64,000 nucleotides of DNA from an uncultured Clostridia bacterium (GCA_947087265.1 CAMUBY010000002.1:124001-188000), one strand, 5' to 3'; positions 51,364-60,184 are shown, counted from the first letter of the stretch. Notes: generated by a model from the letters alone, not told the origin. Made by a program: numbers and translations.

Positions 51364-51788
51364 AAGTTCTCCAAAATTTGTAAGTATTTTTTCAGTTCTT
51401 CTTTTGCGCCGTCTAAATCGTGTTCGAGGTAGTTGCCGCACTCCTCGCGTTTGCTGCCGGGAACGTTGTCAAGCGCGAGCGCAACGGGAATGCACTCCTT
51501 GAGCAGCGTAACGACTTCCGCGTAGGTAAGGCGTAACGTCAACAAATAAAATCCCGTGCGGCAGCCCATCGGTCCGAAATAGACGATATTCTGTTTCTCC
51601 CGACTGTTTCTGAGTACCGTTGCCATCATGTGTTCCACCGTGTGCAGCGCTTCGGGCGTAATATAGTCGCCTGCGTTCGGTTTCTTGAAACGCAAATCAA
51701 AGGTGGTGATGCCGTTGCTGTCCGTCTGTGCGTGAAGCCCGACGGAAAGCGTATCGTGGTTTTTTTGAAAGGAAGGTATTTTATCCAT
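51360..51788 (-). CDS. luxS: S-ribosylhomocysteine lyase LuxS
   Basis: Cleaves S-ribosylhomocysteine to homocysteine and DPD, the precursor of autoinducer-2. The 142-residue protein has the metal-binding HTVEHMMATVLR and the catalytic Cys in GPMGCRTGFYL; the third ligand is in the later KREECGNYLEHDLDGAK region. It follows mtnN with a one-base overlap, so the two enzymes of the activated methyl cycle are made together. Confidence 0.95.
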   Translation of the reverse strand: MDKIPSFQKNHDTLSVGLHAQTDSNGITTFDLRFKKPNAGDYITPEALHTVEHMMATVLRNSREKQNIVYFGPMGCRTGFYLLTLRLTYAEVVTLLKECIPVALALDNVPGSKREECGNYLEHDLDGAKEELKKYLQILENL

Positions 51789-52447
51789 TATGATATACTC
51801 TCTAAAATTTCTTTGAGGAAGGCTTTGAGGTTGAGTAGCGCAAGTTTGAGATTTTTCTTGAACTGCTCGGTTGTACTGCCTGCGCCGTACACGTCGGAAA
51901 TCGCTTTTACCGAAACAAAGGGCATACCAGCATTCTTACATACCTCGGCGATAGCCGCACCCTCCATGTCGCGGATATCCGCGCCTAATTCCATGAGCAG
52001 GCTGTGGTCGGCGGCGGAGTCGTTAAAGCGGTCGCCCGAAGCGAGTGCGCGGTGCAAAAAGTCGAGTGCGGAGGGCGTTTCGAGGGGGAAGTAGTTTTCC
52101 GTTTCTCCGTCGAGCGTGCCTATTTTCCCGCCATTTAACTGCGTTAAATCGAAATCGTACTGCACGGCTTTTTCAATGAGGTAAACTTCGGAAACTTCCG
52201 TTCGGTTCGGAGAAAGTCCGCCCGCGACGCCGAAGTTGAAAATCAAGTCCGCGCCTTTGAGAATTGCCGCGCACGCGCCCGTTGCCGCGTTGACTTTGCC
52301 TACGCCGCAGACGACGAGAAGCACGTCTTTGCCGAATGCCTTGCCGAAATGTACGGTCTTTCCGTACACCGTCTGAATGTTCTCTATCTCCATGTTTTCG
52401 AGCAGAATTTCCGCTTCGCTGTCCATGGCTACTACACAACCTATCAT
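51788..52447 (-). CDS. mtnN: 5'-methylthioadenosine/S-adenosylhomocysteine nucleosidase
   Basis: Removes adenine from S-adenosylhomocysteine and methylthioadenosine; its product S-ribosylhomocysteine is the LuxS substrate. The 219-residue protein has MIGCVVAMDSEAEILLEN, GVGKVNAATGACAAI, FNFGVAGGLSPN, and the catalytic end DMEGAAIAEVCKN, SVKAISDVYG. The start at 52447 has GGGAG upstream; the frame extends further but without support. Confidence 0.95.
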   Translation of the reverse strand: MIGCVVAMDSEAEILLENMEIENIQTVYGKTVHFGKAFGKDVLLVVCGVGKVNAATGACAAILKGADLIFNFGVAGGLSPNRTEVSEVYLIEKAVQYDFDLTQLNGGKIGTLDGETENYFPLETPSALDFLHRALASGDRFNDSAADHSLLMELGADIRDMEGAAIAEVCKNAGMPFVSVKAISDVYGAGSTTEQFKKNLKLALLNLKAFLKEILESIS

Positions 52448-52480
52448 ACCGCCGCTCCCGAATATTTTTTTCTGTTTAAG

Positions 52481-52509
52481 ATTATAACAATTTTTACGAA
52501 AAAAAGCAA
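52481..52509 (-). promoter_or_regulatory. Sigma-A promoter of mtnN-luxS-ung
   Basis: Minus strand TTGCTT (52509-52504), 17 bp, TATAAT (52486-52481). Confidence 0.78.
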
Positions 52510-52561
52510 TCCTGCGAATACTTTTTTTTGCGTTGTCTATAATCACGGCAAAGGAGGATTT

Positions 52562-53809
52562 ATGAATCCGTTTGAATTAAAGCCGCAGAAAGCGGACAAG
52601 ATTTTTACCAGTTGGAATAAAGTTCTCGTAAAACCCTACGACAAGAACACGGTGGACCCCTATACGCGCCTCAGAGTGATTCTCATGTCAGGCACGGAGT
52701 TTGAATCGGTGCGCTACTCGCACGCATTTCAGCGTATGTGTCCGAATAACGACGTGCGTCGCCGTCTTGCCTATATGCGCCGCGGCGAGCAGATTCAGCA
52801 AAAGCGCGTAGCAGGTTTGAAACCTGCGAACGAAACAATTCTGGAACACACCATCGGCTATGAACAGCTTGCCGTCGATTTAACCGCAAACCTTGCGTTG
52901 AGCGAAAAAAATTCTTATGTGAAGAAACAGCTCGATTTCGCGCTTCTCGAAGATTTCGACCATTTGTACCGTTATTCGGACTTAATGGAACTCGAAAAGA
53001 GCGGCGACCCTGCGCGGCTCGTCGGCAATTACACCGAGATTATGCCGGGGCGTCCTACAGTTGCCGAATACCGTCACCCCTCGGACGACGTCAGTTTCTA
53101 TATCAACAATTATCTCAACGACTTAAAGACAAAGCTCAATATCAACATCATTACGGCGGCGGAACAGCAGACCATGAACTTTTATATGAACGTTGCAAAT
53201 CTCTATGTAACGCCGCTCGGCAGAAAACTGTATAACGAAATCGCCATGATTGAGGAACAGCACGTCACGGGTTACGGAAGTCTGAAAGACCCCTCCGCAA
53301 CGTTCTGGGAGGGGCTCCTCATGAACGAATACACGGAATGCTATCTTTACTATTCGTGCTATCAGGACGAAACGGACGAGCGCATCAAAAAGATTTGGGA
53401 AATGCACTTTGAAGAGGAAGTCGCACACCTGCACGAGGCGGCGGAGATTCTCAAAACTTACGAGGGCAAAGTATGGCAGCAGTGCTTCCCCGAGGGCGGC
53501 GAATTCCCCGAACTTCTGAAATTCCGTTCACAGAAAGATTATATCCGCGAAGTGTTGAAGAGCGTGCGCCTTACGGGCGTAGAAGAGGGCTGGGAAGAAC
53601 TCGATAAAGTACCCGATTCTTTCCGTTACTTCGGCTATAACTCCAAAATCAACGGCAATATTGCTACGGTGGGCACGCACGTCGTTATCGACAGGGCAAT
53701 CAAAGAATTACAGCAGGATTGGCGGTTGCAGAACAAGGAACACCCCGTTCGCGTGTTAACCGACCGCAAGAAAGACAACGTAGACGTCGGCAGAGTCAAA
53801 GGGAAGTAA
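52562..53809 (+). CDS. Ferritin-like protein of unknown function
   Basis: 415 residues, soluble and largely helical. Two stretches look like ferritin-type diiron ligand helices: NEIAMIEEQHVTGYGS (about residues 232-247) and MHFEEEVAHLHEAAEILK (about 281-298), both with E-x-x-H. I recognise no named family; an oxidoreductase or ferritin-like role is inferred. AAGGAGG precedes ATG 52562, and the frame upstream is the shadow of mtnN. TATAAT lies at 52538 without a good -35, so another sigma factor may be used. Confidence 0.75.
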   Translation: MNPFELKPQKADKIFTSWNKVLVKPYDKNTVDPYTRLRVILMSGTEFESVRYSHAFQRMCPNNDVRRRLAYMRRGEQIQQKRVAGLKPANETILEHTIGYEQLAVDLTANLALSEKNSYVKKQLDFALLEDFDHLYRYSDLMELEKSGDPARLVGNYTEIMPGRPTVAEYRHPSDDVSFYINNYLNDLKTKLNINIITAAEQQTMNFYMNVANLYVTPLGRKLYNEIAMIEEQHVTGYGSLKDPSATFWEGLLMNEYTECYLYYSCYQDETDERIKKIWEMHFEEEVAHLHEAAEILKTYEGKVWQQCFPEGGEFPELLKFRSQKDYIREVLKSVRLTGVEEGWEELDKVPDSFRYFGYNSKINGNIATVGTHVVIDRAIKELQQDWRLQNKEHPVRVLTDRKKDNVDVGRVKGK

Positions 53810-53826
53810 CCCTGCGGAAAAAGAAT

Positions 53827-53855
53827 AAAAAAAGAGGCATAGTGCCTCTTTTTTT
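53827..53855. terminator. Bidirectional terminator between convergent genes
   Basis: Stem AAAAAAAGAGGCA/TGCCTCTTTTTTT with loop TAG. Confidence 0.88.
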
Positions 53856-53878
53856 GTTTGAATATAATATTCCGTGTG

Positions 53879-54367
53879 TTATAATCGTATCAATGTTACA
53901 GGCTCGTGAACGGCGGTGCAGATACAAACAGCGCAGGTTTCCAATTCCTTAAACGTAAGTTGCGCCGAAACGGGTACGCCTTTTTCATACAGAATGCCGT
54001 CGCGGTATTCGAGCGCCGAAAGCATTTTTGCGAGCGTGCCGCCCCGATACTTAATATAGGCTTCTTTCGCCGTCCACACCTTGAAAAAATCTTCATTTTG
54101 TTCGTCGGCGGAAAGTCTGCGCGTAATCGCTTGCGTGTTGCGGGGAGTGCGCCGCTCGATGTCCAGCCCGATTTCCTGATTTGCAAAAACGGCGGCGGTA
54201 AAGCTTCCGCTGTGCGAAAGATTAAACCGAAGCGGGCAGTCCGCTAAAAAGGGTTTGCCGTTTTGGGTTTCGGAAAACTGCGGCGCGGAAATTCCGTAAT
54301 GCGCTTGCAAAATTCTTTCAAGGAATGCGCGGCTGTCCGTCGGCTCGCAAGTATAAAAAAGTTTCAT
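53879..54367 (-). CDS. 4'-phosphopantetheinyl transferase (Sfp-like)
   Basis: Attaches the phosphopantetheine arm of CoA to carrier proteins. The 162-residue protein has the family motifs LRFNLSHSG, EIGLDIERR and FKVWTAKEAYIKYRGG with the Mg and CoA ligands. It is shorter than Sfp of B. subtilis (about 224), mostly at the N-terminus. The ATG at 54367 has no ribosome binding site and lies seven bases after a perfect -10 box, so the mRNA is probably leaderless. Confidence 0.87.
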   Translation of the reverse strand: MKLFYTCEPTDSRAFLERILQAHYGISAPQFSETQNGKPFLADCPLRFNLSHSGSFTAAVFANQEIGLDIERRTPRNTQAITRRLSADEQNEDFFKVWTAKEAYIKYRGGTLAKMLSALEYRDGILYEKGVPVSAQLTFKELETCAVCICTAVHEPVTLIRL

Positions 54368-54373
54368 AAAAAA

Positions 54374-54402
54374 ATTATAACAGAAAAAAGGGAGAAAGTA
54401 AA
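54374..54402 (-). promoter_or_regulatory. Promoter of the Sfp-like gene, leaderless placement
   Basis: Minus strand TTTACT (54402-54397), 17 bp, TATAAT (54379-54374), then six T and the ATG. The promoter lies within the leader and ribosome binding site of the divergent 54403 gene. Confidence 0.75.
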
Positions 54403-54849
54403 ATGACGCGTGCAGAATTAGCAAAAAACAATTTTTTAGGCGGTTACAACTGTTCGCAATCGGTGTTGCTTGCCTTTGCCGATTTATTGGAGGTGCCCGA
54501 AGAAACGCTCAAAGCCGTGGGGCTTCCCATGGGCGGCGGAATGGGCAGACTCCGCCAGACGTGCGGCGGCGTTTCGGGCGCGGTGATTTGCGCGGGGCTG
54601 TTATTCCCCGAACTTTCCAAAAGCGAAATGTACGCGCTCGTTCAGGAAATTGCGCGCAGATTTCAGGAAAAGAACGGAAGTTATAACTGCGGCGAACTGC
54701 TTTCGGGCGCAGGGGTAAAGGCAGACGCCTCTGCCAAAGCCGAAGAGCGGACAACGGCATATTACAAAAAACGCCCGTGCGGCGACCTTGTTGCCGACGC
54801 GGCGGAAATTCTGGAAGCTGTCTGCAAAGAGCGGGGCAGAATCGTATGA
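54403..54849 (+). CDS. C_GCAxxG_C_C family putative redox protein
   Basis: 148 residues with the family's spaced cysteines: GGYNCSQSVLLAF, LRQTCGGVSGAVICAG, GSYNCGELLSGAG and RPCGDLVADAAEIL. The family is thought to be redox-active, possibly metal-binding, but its function is unproven. GGGAG precedes the ATG. It overlaps the GNAT acetyltransferase gene by 4 bases. Confidence 0.88.
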   Translation: MTRAELAKNNFLGGYNCSQSVLLAFADLLEVPEETLKAVGLPMGGGMGRLRQTCGGVSGAVICAGLLFPELSKSEMYALVQEIARRFQEKNGSYNCGELLSGAGVKADASAKAEERTTAYYKKRPCGDLVADAAEILEAVCKERGRIV

Positions 54850-55352
54850 AACGCTATATCGAAACGGAGCGGCTGATTCTGAAACCCATGACGAAAGAGG
54901 ACGCGCCTGCCGCGTTTATTTGGCTGAGCGATAAGGAAGTCAACCGCTATATGATTTATACGCGGTACTCCTCGGTGGAAGAGGCGGAAGCGTGGATATC
55001 TTCTATAAAAGAAGAGGAAAACGTATTCGGGTTTTACTTAAAAGACGGTCTGCTCATCGGGTCGGGGCACGTCTGCCACGAGAAAACGGAAGAACGCGCC
55101 TGGGTAGTCGGCTATAATCTTCGCCGCGACTGCTGGGGCAAGGGGTATGCGACGGAAGCCGTGAAGGGTATGATAAAATGGGCGCACGAAAATTTCGGCG
55201 TAACGGAATTTGTTTCTTCGCACGCCCTGCAAAATACTGCGTCGGGGCGCGTACAGGAAAAGTGCGGTTTCCATGCAGACGGGTATCGGGAATACCGAAA
55301 GGCGGACGGAAGCGAAACGTTTACGGCGCAGGTTGTGCGTTTGAAACTATAA
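54846..55352 (+). CDS. GNAT-family N-acetyltransferase (RimJ/RimL type)
   Basis: 168 residues starting MKRYIETERLILKPMTKED, the usual opening of RimJ/RimL-like acetyltransferases. The acetyl-CoA-binding motif is DCWGKGYATEAVKGMIKWA (about 98-116) and the later QNTASGRVQEKCGF is typical. The acetylated target is unknown. It is coupled to the upstream redox protein by an ATGA overlap. Confidence 0.9.
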   Translation: MKRYIETERLILKPMTKEDAPAAFIWLSDKEVNRYMIYTRYSSVEEAEAWISSIKEEENVFGFYLKDGLLIGSGHVCHEKTEERAWVVGYNLRRDCWGKGYATEAVKGMIKWAHENFGVTEFVSSHALQNTASGRVQEKCGFHADGYREYRKADGSETFTAQVVRLKL

Positions 55353-55359
55353 AAACACG

Positions 55360-55383
55360 GGGCGCAGACGCGCCTCTTTTATA
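55360..55383 (+). terminator. Intrinsic terminator after the GNAT gene
   Basis: Stem GGGGCGC/GCGCCTC (one G-T), loop AGAC, four T. Confidence 0.65.
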
Positions 55384-55420
55384 TTTTACATATATTATTT
55401 CCCGAAGTTGCGTTTCAGGC

Positions 55421-55864
55421 ATGAAAAAGCGTAAAATTGCAAATAATTTATCTATGCGGAAAAGACTGTTGGGTTTGGCAATATTGTTTGCGTGCACGCT
55501 GTGTCTGTGCGCGTGCGACGTTTCTCAAATGAGTTCGCTTTACGACCTCTCCAAACCGTATTTAGGTTTTTACGAATGCGAAAGCATTTCGCTCGGCGGC
55601 GAGGACTATACGGAAAAATTTGATTATCTTCGTTTGGAGCTTGGCTATGACGGAACGTTTGAACTTTCCTACCGTGAAAAGTCGGGCGGTAAAGGCGGCT
55701 ACAACGGTACTTATCAAGTCGATTCGGAAGCGGAGGAAATTACATTTTCCGCAAAGTACGGCTTGATGCAAAAGTCGTTTACCTTCCCCATGAAAAAGGG
55801 CAGAATTTACGTTGAATATATGCTGGGCGGAAAATTACTCCACGCCGTATTCTCCATGCCTTGA
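55421..55864 (+). CDS. Small uncharacterised lipoprotein
   Basis: 147 residues. A basic start (MKKRKIANNLSMRKR) leads to a hydrophobic signal (LLGLAILFACTLC) with lipobox LCAC, so it is probably lipidated at Cys-32. The rest is a small beta-rich domain (YDGTFELSYREKSGGKGGYN, GTYQVDSEAEEITFSAKYGL) like the GTY-type domains of the lipoproteins at 22.7-24.6 kb, which suggests a distant relation. The ribosome binding site is weak; an internal ATG (MRKRLLG) is an alternative start. Confidence 0.75.
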   Translation: MKKRKIANNLSMRKRLLGLAILFACTLCLCACDVSQMSSLYDLSKPYLGFYECESISLGGEDYTEKFDYLRLELGYDGTFELSYREKSGGKGGYNGTYQVDSEAEEITFSAKYGLMQKSFTFPMKKGRIYVEYMLGGKLLHAVFSMP

Positions 55865-55894
55865 AATAAAATTATATAAAAGCAAAACAAACGT

Positions 55895-55923
55895 TTGCAT
55901 TCTTACTTGCGGTGTGCTATAAT
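55895..55923 (+). promoter_or_regulatory. Promoter of the RecD-like helicase gene, leaderless placement
   Basis: TTGCAT (55895-55900), 17 bp, TATAAT (55918-55923), then six bases and the ATG at 55930. Confidence 0.8.
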
Positions 55924-55929
55924 CGGAAT

Positions 55930-57198
55930 ATGAAACTTTGTGCAGTTCCGCCGCAAGTAACGCTTACGTCCGACCAGGAAGACGCCGCTGCTCTTGTAAG
56001 AGAGTGGTTTTTTCATCTTTCCAATCAAATTTTCGTACTGTGCGGATACGCGGGCACGGGCAAGACGTTTCTCATCAATTATATCGTGCGCGATTTGGGG
56101 CTTATCCCCGGTGAGAGCGCGGTGTTCGTTGCGCCCACAGGCAAAGCCGCTTCCGTTCTGGTGAGAAACGGTACGCCCGCAGGTACGGTGCACAGTTTGA
56201 TTTATACGCGCGAGGAAGACATCGAAGTCGACGAAAACGGCGAAGTTATCTCCGAGCGGTTTCTGCGGTTTGTGAGAAAGGAAAAAATCGAACCGAAAAT
56301 CCGCTTGATTGTGGTGGACGAAACTTCGATGGTCAGCGACGAAGTACTGCGCGACTTGCTTTCCTACGGCGTAAAATGCCTGTTCTGCGGCGACCCTGCC
56401 CAGCTTCCGCCCGTGGGAGGGAGCAACACGCTTTTGAGTATGCCCTGCGCTACGCTCACGCAGATTGTGCGGCAGGAAGAAGATAACCCGATTGTGCGCC
56501 TTGCCGAACGTGCGCGCGCAGGTAAATATTTAGAATTCGGCGATTACGGAAACGGCGTTTCGGTGATTCCGCGCCGCTCGCTCGATAGCGCGAAAAGGGA
56601 AGAACTGTTTTTGGCGGCAGACCAGATTATCGTCGGCACGAATAAGACGCGCACCGCGCTCAACCGCGAAATGAGGGAATACCTCGGCATTTCACCGCTG
56701 GCGAAACTCCCCATTGACGGCGAAAAGCTTATTTGCACGCTCAACGATTGGAGCAAACCGCTGGACGAGAAGGGGAACTTCTACCTTGTAAACGGCATGA
56801 TTGGCAAGTGTTACCGCGTGCGCGAACAACTCGACGGGTTGGGGCAACTTGACTTTCAGCCCGATTTTACGGAGAAACCCGTCTATAATCTGCCCTTTGA
56901 CGCAGGCGTTTTTACGGAGGGGCGGTATCTGCACGGCTACGGCAATAAAGCGTATCTGTTGGAAAACGAGATGTTGGTACACGAAAACAACTACGAAATG
57001 TTAAGGCAGTTTAAGGTGAAGCGTGAAGATACCGTCTGCCGTTTCGAGTTCGCCTACGCCGTCACCTGCCATAAGGCGCAGGGCTCGGAGTACGACTTTG
57101 TTGTGGTGATAGACGAGAGCAACCTGTTCGAGGACGGACGGCAGTGGCTGTACACCGCTATCACGCGGGCAAAGAAAAAACTAGTCATAATAAGATAG
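55930..57198 (+). CDS. RecD-like superfamily 1 DNA helicase
   Basis: 422 residues, the motor core of a RecD2/TraA-like 5'-3' helicase without the long N-terminal part of full RecD2. Motifs: Walker A GYAGTGKTFLINY (motif I, about 40-52), APTGKAASVL (Ia), IVVDETSMV (II), CGDPAQLPPVG (III), and near the end AVTCHKAQGSEYDFVVVIDE (V) and YTAITRAKKKLVII (VI). It may act in repair or resemble phage-type helicases. No ribosome binding site; the ATG lies seven bases after a perfect -10 box. Confidence 0.88.
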   Translation: MKLCAVPPQVTLTSDQEDAAALVREWFFHLSNQIFVLCGYAGTGKTFLINYIVRDLGLIPGESAVFVAPTGKAASVLVRNGTPAGTVHSLIYTREEDIEVDENGEVISERFLRFVRKEKIEPKIRLIVVDETSMVSDEVLRDLLSYGVKCLFCGDPAQLPPVGGSNTLLSMPCATLTQIVRQEEDNPIVRLAERARAGKYLEFGDYGNGVSVIPRRSLDSAKREELFLAADQIIVGTNKTRTALNREMREYLGISPLAKLPIDGEKLICTLNDWSKPLDEKGNFYLVNGMIGKCYRVREQLDGLGQLDFQPDFTEKPVYNLPFDAGVFTEGRYLHGYGNKAYLLENEMLVHENNYEMLRQFKVKREDTVCRFEFAYAVTCHKAQGSEYDFVVVIDESNLFEDGRQWLYTAITRAKKKLVIIR

Positions 57199-57233
57199 CA
57201 GCGCGCGGGTTTTGCCCGCGCGCTGTGGTTTTT
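57199..57233. terminator. Terminator between the helicase gene and the convergent BspA-like gene
   Basis: Perfect 11-bp stem CAGCGCGCGGG/CCCGCGCGCTG, loop TTTTG, then TGGTTTTTG. Confidence 0.82.
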
Positions 57234-57247
57234 GTGTTGTTGGTTTT

Positions 57248-60184
57248 TTACTCTTTCGGCAAATCCCCGTCCGTACAGTGAACGGTGTAGTCAGGTGTAT
57301 TAAAATTCCAATGATAACCTTTTTTAATCGCGTTCCATTCCGCTTTCGTTCCTTTGAAGTGAATATCGGTAAGTTTCTCGCAACCACTGAACGCAGAATA
57401 TTCGATACTTTTTACGCCGTTTCCGATTGTAACGTTTGTAAGGGATTTACAATCATAGAACGCATACTGTCCGATACTTGTTACGCCGTCGGGAATTACA
57501 AGTTCACCCGATAATTCTTTGCCGTTGATATATAACGTTCGGCTACTTGACATTAAATAATCAAGTCCCGATATTCCGCACCAACTTGCAATATCGCCCG
57601 TATGGGTAATGCTTGTAAGGGAATCGCAATCATAGAACGCATCCTTTCCGATACTTGTAACACTATTCGGAATGGTAACGCTTGTAAGTTTACTGCAACC
57701 CAAGAACGCATACTGTCCGATACTTGTTACGCTGTTTCCAATTGTAACGCTTGTAAGAGATTGGCAATAATAGAACGCATAACTTCCGATACTAGTTACC
57801 CCATTTCCGATTGTAACGCTTGTAAGTTTACTGTAACCCCTGAACGCGTCCTTTCCGATAGTTGTTATGCTGTCAGGAATGGTAATTGCGCCGCTAAGTT
57901 TCGCAGGGATATATAAAAATTCCGTTTTATTTTTATTGTATAAAATTCCGTCTTGGCTTGCGTAGTTTGAGTTGTTTTCAGAAACCTTAATGCTTGCAAG
58001 GGAACTGCAATTCTCGAACGCAGAATCTCCGATACTTGTAACGCTGTTGGGAATGGAAATGCTTGTAAGAGATTTGCAATACTTGAACGCACTATCTCCG
58101 ATACTTGTAACGCTGTCGGGAATTGTAACGCTTGTAATTTTACTGCAATCCTCGAACGCAGAATATCCGATACTTGTTACGCTGTTGGGAATGGTAACGC
58201 TTGTAATTTTATTGCAACCATAGAACGCGCAATTTCCAATACTTGTTACGCCGTCGGGAATTACAAGTTCACCCGATAATTCATTGCCGTTGATATTTAA
58301 CGTTCGACTACTTGACATTAAATTGTTAAGTCCCGATATTCCGCACCAACTTGCAATATCGCCCGTATAATAAATGCTTGTAAGTTTACTGCAACCACTG
58401 AACGCATACTTTCCGATACTTGTAACGCTGTCGGGTATGGTAACGCTTGTAAGTTTACTGCAACCATTGAACGCAGAATTTCCGATATTTGTTACGCCGT
58501 CGGGAATGGTAATTGCGCCGCTGATTGCTTTTGGAATAAGAAGAAATTCTGTTTTGTCTTTATTGTATAAAATTCCATCTTGGCTTGCGTAGTTTGAGTT
58601 GTTTTCAGAAACCGTAATGCATGTTAGGTTACTGCAACCACTGAACGCGTCCTCTCCGATACTTGTAACGCCGTTTCCGATTGTAACGCTTGTAAGGGAA
58701 CTGCACCACATAAACGCAGAATTTCCGATATTTGTAACGCTGTTTCCGATTGTAACGCTTGTAAGGGAACTGCAACCTTCAAACGCAGAATTTCCGATAC
58801 TTGTTACATTGTTCGGAATTGTAATTTTCGTAATGTCGCAACCATAGAACGCAGAAGCTCCGATACTCGTTACGCTGTTGGGGATAATAATACTTTTCAG
58901 GGAAGAGCAATCCTTAAATGCAGAATCTGCAATCGTTAAAGTACCTTCCTTTATCATGTAGTCTTCGGGAAGGGTGTTTTTTGCCCGAATTAAATGCTTG
59001 CCGCTGTATAATACGCCGTCTTTCCAATTGCTTTCGTTTTTGTAGTATGGGGTACGGGATAGCGCGTTTTCTCCGACTCCTGTAATTCCGTCTCCGAGGA
59101 ATACCGTCTGAATTAAATTTTCATATTCTTTGGGAATTCCGTTGAATTTTCCGTTTCCCGAAACTTTGAGGGAGAAGGTTACGCCCTCATAGATATAGCC
59201 ATTGTATTCCCCGTCGGAAAGGGCGGTCAGCATTCCCAAAAAGCCGTTGCCAAAGTCTACCGTGAGTTTTGCTCCCGCTTTAATTTCTTTCCCGACCGTA
59301 GCAGACGTTTCGTAACTTCCGTATTTATCTTGCCAAATCACTTTACATTCATTTCTTACGCTTGAAGTATCGCCCTCCACCTCAGCGGTAGCGTAGCCTT
59401 TTTGGTAACTGCCGTCTTTGTATTTTATTTGATAGGCGATTTCCGCTTCGGTTGCGTACATGGGAACTATAATTTCTTCACCGTCCGCACTTTTTACGCT
59501 CGAAACTTTCTTTTCGGTATTCTCGGCGGAGCGGATGCGTTTCGCGTCGAACCAAACGTGGGTAACAAGCCCGTTTTCGTCGAACTTCACTTGAATATAT
59601 TTATGCTTTTGCGTTTCCAACTTCATGCCGTCCTCTAAAATCTGTTCGAGGTTGTTCATCATATCTTCCTCGCTCTCATTCAGGTGCATGAGTTTCAAGT
59701 AACTGTCGTTATAATATTCCCAAGTGCGCTCGTCTGAAAGGTCGGGCTTGCCGAGTACTTTTTGCACCGCCGCCTTGTCGTCGCCCAAATCGATTGCGGA
59801 AACTTTCCCCGAACGGAAAATGTTGGTTAAGTAGGGAATGACGGTGGAAAGAATAATCACCAATGCCAGAGCCAGCGCGGCAACTACGCTTATCACAATT
59901 TTGTGCCGTTTCAAAAAAGGCAGGAATTTCCCTTTCATACAGGGCACGAATTTGCCCTTGTACCAACTCACAATCGGGTTGGGCTTTTTCTCTTTCTGCG
60001 CCTGCGCTTCTTTGCTGTTCGGCACGGTGTAAAGGTCGGCGCCGCAGTTTCCGCAGAATTTTTTGCCCTCCGCAACTTCCGCGCCGCACCAGGGGCAGCG
60101 GTGTACGCCGCTTTCGGCAGGCGTTCCGCATTCGGGGCAGAAGTTGCTTTCAAATTCTGCGCCGCATTTTGTGCATTTGTTCAT
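57248..60184 (-). CDS. Zinc-ribbon, membrane-anchored BspA-type leucine-rich repeat protein
   Basis: 978 residues. Two zinc ribbons at the N-terminus (CTKCGAEFESNFCPECG; CPWCGAEVAEGKKFCGNCG) precede one membrane helix (about 95-119, VISVVAALALALVIILSTVI), an SmpA/PepSY-like region, and a long run of LRR_5 repeats of about 23 residues (pattern IPNSVTSIGASAFYGCSSLT). The ribbons should be cytoplasmic and the repeats outside, where BspA-type repeats often bind host or matrix proteins. Insert blocks starting VSENNSNYASQDGILYN and GDIASWCGISGL each occur twice. Start at 60184 with AAAGGAGAAG. The leader is RNA copy 2. Confidence 0.88.
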   Translation of the reverse strand: MNKCTKCGAEFESNFCPECGTPAESGVHRCPWCGAEVAEGKKFCGNCGADLYTVPNSKEAQAQKEKKPNPIVSWYKGKFVPCMKGKFLPFLKRHKIVISVVAALALALVIILSTVIPYLTNIFRSGKVSAIDLGDDKAAVQKVLGKPDLSDERTWEYYNDSYLKLMHLNESEEDMMNNLEQILEDGMKLETQKHKYIQVKFDENGLVTHVWFDAKRIRSAENTEKKVSSVKSADGEEIIVPMYATEAEIAYQIKYKDGSYQKGYATAEVEGDTSSVRNECKVIWQDKYGSYETSATVGKEIKAGAKLTVDFGNGFLGMLTALSDGEYNGYIYEGVTFSLKVSGNGKFNGIPKEYENLIQTVFLGDGITGVGENALSRTPYYKNESNWKDGVLYSGKHLIRAKNTLPEDYMIKEGTLTIADSAFKDCSSLKSIIIPNSVTSIGASAFYGCDITKITIPNNVTSIGNSAFEGCSSLTSVTIGNSVTNIGNSAFMWCSSLTSVTIGNGVTSIGEDAFSGCSNLTCITVSENNSNYASQDGILYNKDKTEFLLIPKAISGAITIPDGVTNIGNSAFNGCSKLTSVTIPDSVTSIGKYAFSGCSKLTSIYYTGDIASWCGISGLNNLMSSSRTLNINGNELSGELVIPDGVTSIGNCAFYGCNKITSVTIPNSVTSIGYSAFEDCSKITSVTIPDSVTSIGDSAFKYCKSLTSISIPNSVTSIGDSAFENCSSLASIKVSENNSNYASQDGILYNKNKTEFLYIPAKLSGAITIPDSITTIGKDAFRGYSKLTSVTIGNGVTSIGSYAFYYCQSLTSVTIGNSVTSIGQYAFLGCSKLTSVTIPNSVTSIGKDAFYDCDSLTSITHTGDIASWCGISGLDYLMSSSRTLYINGKELSGELVIPDGVTSIGQYAFYDCKSLTNVTIGNGVKSIEYSAFSGCEKLTDIHFKGTKAEWNAIKKGYHWNFNTPDYTVHCTDGDLPKE
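57350..58960 (-). repeat. Tandem 69-bp-scale leucine-rich repeat units with higher-order duplication
   Basis: About twenty units encoding the repeating TSIG-x-x-AF-x-x-C pattern. Two longer segments recur nearly identically: the one around 57950-57985 again at 58570-58606, and the one around 57500-57580 again at 58260-58370. This shows duplication of multi-repeat blocks. Confidence 0.85.

Noticed and set aside
57350-58960. CRISPR array
   Set aside because: The regular repeats are in frame and encode a leucine-rich repeat protein; there are no spacers and no cas genes.
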